Source of the DNA: Cercophora sp. LCS_1
Taxonomy: Eukaryota > Ascomycota > Sordariomycetes > Sordariales > Lasiosphaeriaceae
Length of the DNA stretch: 64,000 bases
NCBI GenBank assembly: GCA_036250225.1
Contig: JAPZLL010000025.1
Location: 310,001-374,000, forward strand
Direction: 5' to 3'
Shown: positions 23,038 to 33,064 of the stretch, piece by piece
Position numbering within the stretch: the first letter of the stretch is position 1
How the letters are laid out: each line of letters begins with the position of its first letter
Notes under the pieces: generated by a model
Told to the model about the DNA's origin: nothing
Databases searched by the model: none
What the model saw: only the letters and a program-made list of their open reading frames with translations
Position numbers and translations under genes: made by a program

Positions 23038-23781
23038 ATGGTGGACCATGCTGACACCTCGTACCTCTTCCTCGGGTCTGGAAACTTCTCGTCCCCTTTC
23101 GGGTTTGCCTGGGAGCACTCGCAATATTCCGCTCAGAAAGCACATGACAACGGAATCGACGTCGACCCCGAGAACAATCCCGCCGCCAGGGAGCTCGTAG
23201 GCATAGTACTCACCGCAACCGAGTATCGTACCGCAGCCGACGCTATCGAGACGTACCAGGCCCTCATCCGCAAGAACAAAACGCAGAACAACCCTGACAA
23301 CGCATACTACCGGTACTTTGACAACAAATATGGGATTCAAAACATGGGCGGCACGGTTGTTGAGGGGTTTGACGCCACAAACTATCCACCTGGTACGGGC
23401 AGCTTCGACCACATCATCTTCGAGAACGCGCATACCGATGCCTATGGGGCGATAGGTGATGACCTGAAGAATCTGGAAGCTCTGCAATCAAACAGAGCCC
23501 TCGTCACGAACGCCATGTTGCAAGCCAGAGGACATCTGAACACGAATGGTACCTTTGAACTGATCATCTGTGGTTGGCCGTTCCAGAGCAGACGACCGAA
23601 GGGTCAGGGTATGGAGTGGGAACAGGGCATGGAACTAGACAGGGACGGAGGCGCACGCCAACTAGCTGGCAACGGGGGTATGAGATTTGTCAGACGGGAG
23701 CCCGCAGGGCGCAGATGGATCGAGCGTAATAATGGTGAAGGGTTTGGAGCTGAGGCGACGCGGTTGGTATTCACGTTGTAA
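23038..23781 (+). CDS. BMT5-like (DUF2431) methyltransferase-fold protein, short divergent form (247 aa)
   Basis: The family prototype, yeast Bmt5, makes m3U2634 in 25S rRNA. Here the SAM-site strand-loop reads YLFLGSGNFSSPFGFAWEHS, matching the family GxGxFSF.. pattern. VGIVLTATEYRTAADAIETY fits the next block, and VVEGFDATNY plus SFDHIIFENAH fit the family G.DAT and FDRIIFNFPH blocks. Two features argue against a simple orthologue: the protein is intronless and short, with no basic nucleolar tail, and the core NFPH is changed to ENAH. I infer a diverged paralogue or a gene with a new role. It has a strong TATA box. The C-terminal 40 residues are Arg/Gly-rich. Confidence 0.8.
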   Translation: MVDHADTSYLFLGSGNFSSPFGFAWEHSQYSAQKAHDNGIDVDPENNPAARELVGIVLTATEYRTAADAIETYQALIRKNKTQNNPDNAYYRYFDNKYGIQNMGGTVVEGFDATNYPPGTGSFDHIIFENAHTDAYGAIGDDLKNLEALQSNRALVTNAMLQARGHLNTNGTFELIICGWPFQSRRPKGQGMEWEQGMELDRDGGARQLAGNGGMRFVRREPAGRRWIERNNGEGFGAEATRLVFTL

Positions 23782-24181
23782 TCAAAGGCTTGTTGGCTCA
23801 ACTTTGATGAATCAAACGCGCTCTGGGAGACGGTGAGCCGTGACACTGACAGGCAATCAGGCACATGTAGGGTCAATGATGGATTGGAAATTGAGAATTT
23901 CTTCACACCTATACTTTCCTGACAGATTCAAACCCATTTCGGCTCTCAGCGGCACTGTAACACAAAAACGCCTGTTACCCTTTAGGTCGGACTATTGGCA
24001 CTAGCGCGGGTTGGTCCTGCACCGAAAATGCACTGCCCCCTCGTGCGGCTGAGAGACAGGAACGTCTGACCAGCTCATCTATTGCCAGGGTCCATCCCAA
24101 AGTTTTGAGGGCAGCTTCACACTTAAATTTCCATCCGGATTCAAGAACTGGCGACACGATATACTGCCCACTTTTGGAGAG
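23782..24181. other. Intergenic region, no gene seen
   Basis: About 400 bp between two genes on the same strand; no TATA box, RNA gene or ORF is supported. Confidence 0.5.
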
Positions 24182-25776
24182 ATGAGCAATCCCAACAAGC
24201 CATCGCCTGCTGGGTCGCAGAGCTCCTCACGGGGCTTCATTGCCCGCTTTTGGCGACAGAAGCTCAACAACGACCATGCCCTTCCCGACCGCCCGCCTCC
24301 CCCACAGCCAAATTGGATGCCTGGTGGAGGTCAGTTCGGACCGCGGCAGCCCTATGATCCGCACTACGCTGGACAGCCATTGGAGCCTCCTCGGGTCGCT
24401 GATTATTCCATGATGCCTTCAATGTCGCCCGCTGCTACCCCCCAAGCTAACTACGCCGGAAGCCCAACACCTTTGGACAATTACAATCCTGCTCAGCAGT
24501 ATACACAATATCCTTCGCCCTTCCCGAACCCGCAAGCGCCGGTGAACCAGACCCAAATGAGCCATGGACAAATACAACACCTTCCACCGCTAACGAATCC
24601 CTACATTGGCACCTACCCTCCACAGGTTCTGGCCCTCTTCGGAGGCACCGAGACCGCAACCCCTCCGCCGGATCCCAGCTCATCGGCGCCCTCAATGGTG
24701 GTTTCAGACCCAAGTCCTTCGGAGCCACCAGCTGTTGTGATCGAAGCCGTTTCCCGCGACACTGAGCAAGAAGCAGAACAGGAAGTGGCGGCCGAGGAGC
24801 CAAAGGCTGACAGCGTCAAGGGCAGCTCACCGGATCTTTCCCCACCGAACCCCCCTGAGGAGCTCCCCGCGTTCCCAAGCGGACCTGGAGGAATCGCCAC
24901 TCTGGCACCGCCTGTATTAACAAAACCTCTTGAAGCCTCGCCCGGCCTCTCACCGATCCATGGTTTCTTCCCGGGTCTCAACCCGGATCTAGGACCTGGT
25001 GACTCCGCCAAGACGGAAGGACCTACTGAGGCAGAGACAACCAGCCCGACATACTACGACACCAATAAACCGACTTGCTCACTCAATCTAGTCTGCTACA
25101 GATCCGGCGCAAAGGGCTGCGAACTGCAGCAGATCCAAGGCATCCTGCGGTCAAAGTACTCCAGCGACGGAAGCTTCGAGGCAGCGAGGACGGCGAACCC
25201 GACCCTGATTACTACCGATGATCAGTTCTTTCACGAGATGGAAAGGTTATACGAAACGAAGATGTGTAGCTTCCTGAGGAGACATTTTTCGCTGAAGAGC
25301 CTGAAGGCTTTTCGGGTACTTGCTGTGCGTGTGCCGTCTACTTGCCTTCGTTGATACAGTGAGGGGGGCACTGACGATGCAAATAGTATACCCCCGTCAC
25401 TCGGCCAACGGTGGTGCCGTTTGACGACTTCATACTTCAGGAGATGATGTACGCGTATCGGAATCCAGATAGGGTTTCGAGCGCCAGCAACGATTGGGTG
25501 CAGTGGATGTTTCGCCTTCGGCGCAAAGAGAAACGACATGCGTTGGAGTTTGTGGAGGGCTGGAACACCACGCGTATTGCCATCTCGGGCACGGTCCCTT
25601 GGCTGAGTTCGTGTCTTGTTGGTATCATCTGGACGGCATTGGGAGGGGATGCGCAGACGGCATTTACGGTTGCGAGTCCCATACTCACTTCGTCATCCAG
25701 TAAGTCTCGAGGGAAATTACGGCCACTCATTTTGGCCAATGAAAAGTTCCCAACAGCTTCTTGTTTGTCTGATTGA
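24182..25776 (+). CDS. Proline-rich protein with conserved C-terminal membrane segment (~491 aa, 3 exons)
   Basis: Exons are 24182-25324, 25387-25699 and 25757-25776. Residues 1-~300 are Pro/Ser/Gln-rich and probably disordered. The C-terminal part (CSLNLVCYRSGAKGCELQQ, RHFSLKSLKAFRVLA, then after the intron VVPFDDFILQEMMYAYRNP, HALEFVEGWNTTRIAISG, VPWLSSCLVGIIWTALGGDAQTAF) matches my memory of a fungal-only family of unnamed membrane proteins. Members usually continue into a second hydrophobic segment after GDAQTAFTVA; here the frame ends within about 20 residues, so the 3' end may be truncated or frameshifted. The second intron (57 nt) is in frame and may be retained. The first donor could also be GTACTT at 25316. 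Function is unknown. Confidence 0.7.
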
Positions 25777-26831
25777 GTTTATTGTTATGGTCTCACGGCA
25801 AAATAGAGCACGTTGTAGATATTGGGGAGACGCCCCTACTGAGATGGACATCAGCGCAATATTTATCAAGGGTTAGTGAAGCAGCGTGAACAGCATGTGC
25901 TAACAAGGTACTCCTAATTATCGTTCAGGATGCACCTTACTAACCATATCTCCGCAACTGGCTGAACAGCGTCATCATCACCCCATCACTGACGATGTGC
26001 CACATTTTCTGGCTTGCTGTCCCGCAAGCCTTTCCATTCATGGCCACTATGTGGTGAATGAGCTTCAACGTCTTTACAAGGACAGATGCTAATGCATGAC
26101 CGCAGCAAGGCGTCGGAGCGGACTATGCACGATACATATCCGCGCTGCTCAACGGTTGCTCCAAGTTCCAGAGCTATGCTTGGTGTTCACCGGTGAGAGC
26201 GGTGCTTCCGACGCTAGGCAACTAACCGGGTGCGGCTGGACAGTCTCGATGGGGGAAGGTGTAGTCCGTCTCGGCAGGATTGTCTGCTTCGTGGTAGCAC
26301 CACCGGAGAGCGCTTTTGGCAACACCGTCCATTATGTCATTTTCCGCCTTTATTACGTGTCAACAGAACTCATAAATTTGGGTTCGTTGGCTCCTGCGGG
26401 CTTATCAGAGCCTCTAATTGAAAGGCGTTCGCGTCGGCCTGGGTGAGCCTGTTGAGTTAGGGGAAGTGAGATGGCCACGACTCCGATAAATAATCACCCT
26501 GCTATAGAGGCGGTGGTCTCTTTATGCCCCGACCCCGTGATGAGATCAGTGTCCGCTTGGAAGTGTGGCTTTTGGGAGAACAATGAGGTCCTTTTTGGGA
26601 TACTAGACGCGTCCGGGCGATGTAAGAACAGCAAGGCACCACTCGCTCATACCACCACGACAAATGGCAGGGGTGGGAAGGCCGTCTGAGCAAAAATAAA
26701 ATCGCAGACCGTGCCTAATTCGAATTACCACCGGTATAAAAGGAGATCTTGGCTGCTAAATATGGTACAAAATCTCACCGCTTGCCTTAGCAGCCCTCTT
26801 TAACAGATGTTTAAACTCGAGCAAACAATGG
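25777..26831. other. Gene-poor stretch after the membrane protein gene
   Basis: This ~1 kb follows the truncated-looking 3' end above. Hydrophobic reading frames occur (for example around 25970-26060) but are broken by stops and frame changes, so they could be decayed remains of that gene. Nothing is firm. Confidence 0.35.
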
Positions 26832-29800
26832 TCAATCCCCTTCTTCGTCCGACTCAGACTCATAATCAGACAGTTCACTCCCCAGATGCCTTCCTCCGAA
26901 TGAGCCTTGGCGCAGTAGGTCCTGATCGTCTTCTTCCTGTGCCACCCAAAAGATTTCGAACGGAAACTCTTCCGGCTGAACTGCAGAGGTGATTTCCCCT
27001 GCCTTTCGCTTCTCCACGTACCTGACGCACGCCTGTACCCACCGAATCGTGCACAAATCTGCTTCTCCTGGCGCAGGAACATACATGGAGTCTAGCGCGT
27101 AATCGAAGTGGTCGTATATGACCCATAGGGCACCTTCCCTCTGGGCATCGCCCATTGCTGGGTCCATCCCACAGCCATCCAAGATGGAGGCGAGGTAGAA
27201 ATGGCCAGCAATAAGGAGCACTTGGTCTTGATAACCTGCCACGCGCAGATCGCAGCAACTATACGGAACGAGCCCTTCCTGTACAGCATCGATCAACAGG
27301 GATAGCGTGCAGATTGCTTTGACTACTTCGTTTGCCTGTATGGCTGCCAGGGCTTGAAATAGTCGCTGGGTGATGTCGCCAATGCAGTACAGGCCGCACA
27401 TGGCACTGTGATAGCCGAAAGCGACATGTTGAAACGCATGCATAGCTTCAGTCCGTCGGCCCGTAGCTGCGCAGTGCATTCCGAGCCCTACCCAACAACG
27501 TAGGGTGAGCCCCAAACGCTTGCTTTCAATGCGATTTAAGACAGCTAGGTAATAATCGCACGGGTCCTGGCGCTTCGGTTGGCGGCCCTGGCACCGAATG
27601 GAGAACGCGAGGGCTTCGAGCAAGTGTGCCTCCTCGCCATCATCCATCTCGTGACCAAGACGGCTGGTGTATGCGAGTATCCGTCGGATGTAAGACTCTG
27701 CCTCGTCGAAGATCCCGTGGGAGAGAAAACGGCTGGCGACAAATCGCCATGCTTCGTGCTGTCTTCTTCCATCGCCCACAAACACTGCCTCGATATGCGT
27801 CATGTTTTCCCGTATGAACTGAGTGACCCGCGTTTTGCTTGAGGTGCTGGACTGACCCATGATGTGAGCGAGGTTGATGAAGCGCTCGACGTGTTTCTCG
27901 GCAGCAGTCCTTGTCCAGTCCTTCAGAAATGAAAACGACTTAATGGAAGCAATCTCCTTTTCTGCGAGATGCTTTTTCCCCCCGTCAAGAAGCGAAGCTA
28001 CCAAGCACATACTGGCATTATCCACCTTGTCTTGGATGTCTGCACTGATAGTACCCGAGCCTTGGGATTGTAAGAGGCTGCGCAGTTCTCTCCAGATGGT
28101 AGCCGATTCATCCAGTTTCCCTAACCCGTGTGCCGCCGTGCCTAGGAATTCCATAGCCTGGGCAACCTTCTCGCTACCAAGTCGCCGTCGTAAAGAAGGG
28201 TCTCTAATTAGCGGTGCCAGCAGTCTCTCCGTATCTATGTGCAACATAGAATCGTGGGAATAATGCGAGCTGAGGTTCACAGCTGTGTGCAGCCTGGCCT
28301 TTACAAGCCATGGATGCTTTTCAAGTGTCTTGTAGAGACGGTTGCGCAGTGTATTCTGTCCGGGTGGCGGTTTTGAGCGTTGTTTTGTGTCGTCTTTAGC
28401 TCTCACTTGCAGCTTCTCCTCGACCGCCATCGCGACTTCTCTGCCCTCAGCTATCTTGCCCATGCGGAGCAGACAGCCCACGCGGCATCTACCCGCAGAG
28501 CACCAGAAAAGGTCAATAATCGGATTCCGTGACCTCGACTGTAGGATTTCCTGAGACATTTTGTAATGCGACGCTCGGACGTCTTCACGCGACTCAAGAT
28601 CGCCAACAGTACCATGTGCCCAGGCCTCCCGCAAATCACCCCTTCCCCGAACCTTGTCGAGTGCAAGGAGGCCTATCTTCAATGCTAGTTGCTCCTTAGT
28701 TTTCATCAAACTGTGTGCAAGCGCTATGAGGGCAAGGAAAGACAGCCCTCGCAGTGATTTTTCTAGGGCCTGGCTGATCAGGTCGAGCGGGTTTAGAAAT
28801 GCGTCAGACTTGCTGATGCATGCTTTTAGGGGGGCCAGGATAAGCGCCAGGCGCTGGCCGTTGATTTCCTTGCTCTGTGAAACGAAATGCTTCACGATTG
28901 CAGGGAGTTGTCCGCTCTCCAAGCTCCTCCCTCCCCAGACTTCCTCAAACTGAGGGACAACTTGGCATTGCTGGTGCCCGGTGGACATGTGAGACGCAGC
29001 ACTAGTGCCTGAAGATCCGTAAGAGGTGGGATGCTGTTTATTCGGTCCGGGCAATTCATCTGTGACCGTGTGGGCGACAACATGGCCGAGCAGCCCTTCC
29101 CAGATAGGGCCAGGTTCAGACGTGGCTTCGTCCGAGGTTGGCAGGATAAACCCGTCCAAAGAGCTCCAGAACTGGACCATGTCGTCCCAAAAGCTAGCCG
29201 GCAGCATTGCTTGATAGTCTTCATCATTTTCCATGCACACTGCGAATTGGAGCCAGCACAATGCCTGCTCAGACCGTATATAGGTTTCCAGGTGGTCCAG
29301 GAACTCGGTGGTGTCCATATCGGAGTTTAGCAAGTGAGATGTCAGGTAGCTCGTTGCGTAGCAGAGGAGTGGATAGCGCGATACCAACGTCTTGGGCAGA
29401 CAGTCCTCGTCAGGTACGTGCCAGGTGATATCCTGCAAGTACCGGAGACATGCCAGGGCCATCACCTTCTGACATGATTGAGGATCGACGCGAAAGTACT
29501 CGGCGGCGGAGCCGTCATTCTTGCCCGGCTTGCCTGGTTGATGGACAAGGAACTCTCGGAGAGAGCTATGCCCGAGGTAGAAGAATTCTCCACGTGTCGT
29601 TATGATGTCTCCGCATGCGTCTATAATCCCTTCTTCGGTGATCATGTTCTCGCTGTAGCAGCCAGTACCTGATGGCGACGAATATGCGTAGAGGAGTCGA
29701 AGCTCATGCAGTTTAAGGGGCCGCGCCGCGCCGATGACGAGCCCTAGAACATCCTTTGCTCTTTGCATCCCAACTGACGGGTTGGTTTGCCGACCCTGCA

Positions 29801-31199
29801 GCCTCTTCGAAATTATCTCAAAAAGACGGTGATACTCCTGGCTCAGGTGATCCGGTAGACGGCTTAAGGTGTGGTGGATCTCTGCTTGGCTGAATGAGAG
29901 GCGAAGCTCTTTGAAGACGAGCTTGACCCAGAGGAACATCACGGCCGATTTGGATTCCAGCTCCTTCCGGATGTGGTCTTTGATTTTATCATCGGTGATA
30001 TTTGGGCAATTGCTCAACTCGCTTCGGATGAGCTTGGCCATGTCGTCACAAACCAGTTCTCGTGTCAGCTCGATGCGGGTTGGCCACTTTCTCAAAGCCA
30101 TTCGAAGACTCGCCTGCCGCCCGGCAAGGAGAACGCGGAGTTGAGATATCGACTGGAGGAGCTTCGAAATTTGACCTAGTGGGCCGCCTCTCATATCGTT
30201 CCAATCGTCTGAGGATTCGTCTATGCCATCCAAGATGAGGTAAATGTCGCTCGGGTGCTCGATGCTGAGTTGCTGGATTTCGGACACGACCACCTTGGTG
30301 CTTTTGAGATCTGCTTGAATCTCCAGCAACCGTGACAGACACCTCATCCGCCGTTCTTGTGGTATCTTCCCCAAAAGCTGCCATAGAATGGTCCGAAACA
30401 TGACCTCGGACTGCGTGTCATGGGGGTTTCCCGACCAGAAGGAAAAGAACAAGGTCGTGAACCCCCTTTTGCGTAGTCCATCAGCAATCGAGGCAGCCAT
30501 GACGGATTTTCCGCATCCGTTCACGCCGTATATCGTAAGAACATTGTCTTGGCTGCCCGACACCACGCTCCCTGCTGGGGCTGTGGAGGGGCCTCCGCTC
30601 GTCTGTAACGTGGTGTGCGCTCCCGTCCATCGCTGGAATGCATCATGTGTCCAAACCCACTCGAGCGTGCCCTCGAGCTTCTCGGGTATGAAATCGGTCG
30701 TACTAGTCGAGGGTTTTAGCAATTTGAACACTCGGGACTCGTGCTGAGCGCGGGCCGCAGATTCGGCGAGGTAGACTTGGAGGAGGCTGATAGAACGGTC
30801 GATGCGCTGGGACCGCGTCTGAAGTTGCGAATCGCAGCCGGTAAGGACAAAGCGGGCTCGCTTGAAGAAACTCGGGCCATTGTTCTTCGCATCTTCCACC
30901 CTGTCGACGAGGAGTGTGAGCCCTTCGAGCTCTTCCCGCGTCTCATCAAGGATTGGCGTTAGGCGGTCCCTATCGCCGCATAGAACACTATGCGCCTTCC
31001 CCCCATCTCGCTGCTGAATGCCTTCGAGTACTTCTGAGAGGAGATCGAGCTGAGCGCGGAGACCGCTCACGGTTTTTCCGATCTCGCGTCTGCTGCTGAT
31101 CCGGCTAGCTGCTGTCCCAAGTCGCCTCGCGAGCTTCAGCAGCTCTGGGACGGCGGCAACGACACCAACAACTTCCATGACTGTGTGCGCTCGTTTCAC
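26832..31199 (-). CDS. Large STAND/NLR P-loop NTPase with helical death-fold-like N-terminus (1,455 aa)
   Basis: One uninterrupted 4.4-kb frame. The start may be ATG 31199 or the in-frame ATG 31178, where the family-like MEVVGVVAAVPELLKLARRL begins. Residues 8-~155 form an amphipathic helical domain of the SesA/HeLo-like type placed at the N-terminus of fungal STAND proteins. The NTPase has Walker A GVNGCGKS (225-232), Walker B YLILDGIDES (319-328) and the winged-helix region (VLGLVIGAARPLKLHELRLL). The long C-terminal half is alpha-helical with Ala/Leu spacing compatible with degenerate TPR-type repeats (for example LGLALDKV-like helices and SATIWRELRSLLQSQG), but I could not define repeat units. 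Such proteins act as sensors in non-self recognition and cell death. Neighbours are unrelated. The absence of introns over 4.4 kb is notable here. Confidence 0.85.
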   Translation of the reverse strand: MKRAHTVMEVVGVVAAVPELLKLARRLGTAASRISSRREIGKTVSGLRAQLDLLSEVLEGIQQRDGGKAHSVLCGDRDRLTPILDETREELEGLTLLVDRVEDAKNNGPSFFKRARFVLTGCDSQLQTRSQRIDRSISLLQVYLAESAARAQHESRVFKLLKPSTSTTDFIPEKLEGTLEWVWTHDAFQRWTGAHTTLQTSGGPSTAPAGSVVSGSQDNVLTIYGVNGCGKSVMAASIADGLRKRGFTTLFFSFWSGNPHDTQSEVMFRTILWQLLGKIPQERRMRCLSRLLEIQADLKSTKVVVSEIQQLSIEHPSDIYLILDGIDESSDDWNDMRGGPLGQISKLLQSISQLRVLLAGRQASLRMALRKWPTRIELTRELVCDDMAKLIRSELSNCPNITDDKIKDHIRKELESKSAVMFLWVKLVFKELRLSFSQAEIHHTLSRLPDHLSQEYHRLFEIISKRLQGRQTNPSVGMQRAKDVLGLVIGAARPLKLHELRLLYAYSSPSGTGCYSENMITEEGIIDACGDIITTRGEFFYLGHSSLREFLVHQPGKPGKNDGSAAEYFRVDPQSCQKVMALACLRYLQDITWHVPDEDCLPKTLVSRYPLLCYATSYLTSHLLNSDMDTTEFLDHLETYIRSEQALCWLQFAVCMENDEDYQAMLPASFWDDMVQFWSSLDGFILPTSDEATSEPGPIWEGLLGHVVAHTVTDELPGPNKQHPTSYGSSGTSAASHMSTGHQQCQVVPQFEEVWGGRSLESGQLPAIVKHFVSQSKEINGQRLALILAPLKACISKSDAFLNPLDLISQALEKSLRGLSFLALIALAHSLMKTKEQLALKIGLLALDKVRGRGDLREAWAHGTVGDLESREDVRASHYKMSQEILQSRSRNPIIDLFWCSAGRCRVGCLLRMGKIAEGREVAMAVEEKLQVRAKDDTKQRSKPPPGQNTLRNRLYKTLEKHPWLVKARLHTAVNLSSHYSHDSMLHIDTERLLAPLIRDPSLRRRLGSEKVAQAMEFLGTAAHGLGKLDESATIWRELRSLLQSQGSGTISADIQDKVDNASMCLVASLLDGGKKHLAEKEIASIKSFSFLKDWTRTAAEKHVERFINLAHIMGQSSTSSKTRVTQFIRENMTHIEAVFVGDGRRQHEAWRFVASRFLSHGIFDEAESYIRRILAYTSRLGHEMDDGEEAHLLEALAFSIRCQGRQPKRQDPCDYYLAVLNRIESKRLGLTLRCWVGLGMHCAATGRRTEAMHAFQHVAFGYHSAMCGLYCIGDITQRLFQALAAIQANEVVKAICTLSLLIDAVQEGLVPYSCCDLRVAGYQDQVLLIAGHFYLASILDGCGMDPAMGDAQREGALWVIYDHFDYALDSMYVPAPGEADLCTIRWVQACVRYVEKRKAGEITSAVQPEEFPFEIFWVAQEEDDQDLLRQGSFGGRHLGSELSDYESESDEEGD

Positions 31200-32069
31200 T
31201 TTCTTGGGCTCGCGTTCTGCTGATTGATGCCGAGCGACAAGAAGGACGGGCTCTTACGTATTGAAAGAAAGACCGGCTTGGCCTGCACAGCCCCTTCCCT
31301 CCAACCCCAACCCCAGCAGCGGCCTCCCACCAGGCAGCACTGCCGCAAAAATGAGCAGCCGCGGGGTTTCACTTGCCGGTCCTGGATAGCCCAAAGCGGT
31401 GGCTTCCACTCCGGCCTTCCCTTCTCCACTGTTACCACTGCTTGGCGCCAATCGCACACAAGCTCAGCACCTCATTCCACCCATCAGCTAGGCCATCGTG
31501 TCAACAGGCGACGGAATAAGCCGTGTTCGTGGCTGGGTAAGCCGCCAGAGACTGGTGCCGGCCATCCAGAAAGAGGGGTAACGGTCGGAAATCCCCACAA
31601 TGATGGACACGGGTTTTGGAACACAACGAAGACAACTTCAATCAATTGAGCAATTGTTTTGGCCACGGCCAACGATCTATTATCGCGTATATCGCGTGTT
31701 TTCGCTGTTGAGAGCCAAAGTCGACACATCGCATCCCGCACACAGCACAACTGGCAATTAGATGGTTGGAAATCCACACGTTCAGCGATCAATCCCCAGT
31801 ATCTAGCCCACAATGATAGTTTGGGGGCAGTCATGGGGATTTGGGACTGCAAGTGTAGGACGGAGGTAGGGTGTTGAACGGCTTTGTTGGTGGTGCCCTA
31901 GAATATGAGACCAGAATCGAGGTTGGCCATCAATAAAGTTGTTTCTGGATCTGGGAGCTCAGGGCTGCCCTTCTCGTCCTTGACAGTAGTACCTAGCACA
32001 TGGATGCATGTTCGAACTGCAGCTCTCCAACCAATAGAACAAGTCAGCCCTCCCTCGACCTCATCCTGG
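31200..32069. other. Intergenic region, no gene seen
   Basis: Upstream of the STAND gene and downstream of the P450 remnant. Several open frames overlap each other but none shows a domain or splice pattern. Confidence 0.45.
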
Positions 32070-32949
32070 TCACCGTATTTCCAGTGGGATGGGTAACAGC
32101 CTGCTAAAAATGAGGAATCTCAGAGTCTCCCCTTTCTCCAAGGGCAAAAAGTCAAACGCCATCAACAAGCTAGCCACCATAGCCGCCGTGGTGCCCCGCA
32201 TGACGTCCCTTCCCAGACAGATGTTCCCACCACCGCCAAATCTCCGAAATGAACTAGGCGTCTGCGTCTCGGGGAAGCGTGAACCTAGGAATCCCTCGGG
32301 GACGAACCGCTCTGGATCCTTATAGGCCGACCGGGAAGCGTGCACCGCGAACCCAGAGGCCCAAACGAGTCTATCCTTCTTGAGGAAGTATTTCGTGCCG
32401 CCATGCTTGAGAGTAACGTCGTGATCCTGCATGATGCTTCGGATTGTGGCCCCGAGCGTCCCGAGGCGGAGCGTCTCGTGGATGGTTGACAGCAAGAGGG
32501 GACACTCTGGTCCCCAGGTAGCCTCGCAAACAGATATGGCAGCGGCTTGCTTCAACCACATCCGCAAATCCACTTCGCGTTTTTCGTCTCCACGGACCCT
32601 CCCCTTCAGCTCCTCCACGACATAAGAAACCCCTCCATAATCCCATCATGTCTAACCCCCAACACAAGATGAGTAACATGCTCATCGTAGAAATCCTCCT
32701 TGAACTGTAACCCGCCATCAGACCCGAGAAACTCTCGCAGTCTCCTCCCACCGAGACCGCCCATATTGAGCATCAAGAAGAAGGGAATAAAAGCAAAGTC
32801 TCGGCTGTGGGACTTGGTGGCAAGTTGAATTGTCACGGTTGGGGAGGTAACGATGTAGGCTTTAAACAGGCCGAAGAGGAAGGAGGCTGTGAAGATGCCG
32901 TGTGGGGAAGCCGGGTTGGAGAGGTTGGCTAGGGCTGCTCTCTGTGGTG
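32070..32949 (-). pseudogene. Cytochrome P450 remnant: N-truncated, frameshifted, internally deleted
   Basis: Reading from high to low coordinates, a P450-like N-terminal piece (SPHGIFTASFLFGLFKAYIV, then FYDEHVTHLVLGVRHDG) lies in one frame from ~32940 to ~32640. The frame then shifts to continue as EELKGRVRGDEKREVDLRMW and ATWGPECP, which runs straight into the K-helix ETLRL. The I-helix and ~200 residues that should separate these are missing. The haem-binding loop FRRFGGGGNICLGRDV keeps the Cys ligand, though the usual Arg two residues before it is Asn. The membrane anchor and first ~60 residues are absent, cut off next to a hairpin and repeat cluster. At least three independent lesions make this a dead gene, probably once an ER monooxygenase. 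Confidence 0.85.
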
Positions 32950-32952
32950 ACC

Positions 32953-32976
32953 CAATTCTCTGTTGACAGAGAATTG
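32953..32976. repeat. Perfect 10-bp inverted repeat at the P450/repeat junction
   Basis: CAATTCTCTG and its exact complement CAGAGAATTG are separated by TTGA. It lies just where recognisable P450 sequence ends and repetitive DNA begins. Confidence 0.75.
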
Positions 32977-33064
32977 TCTTGGCACGGAGACACTGCGCGT
33001 GTACTGTAGTATCACTGTCCCCCCACTGTCTTTTGTGCGGGGACACGTCGGCCCATCCCAGCAC

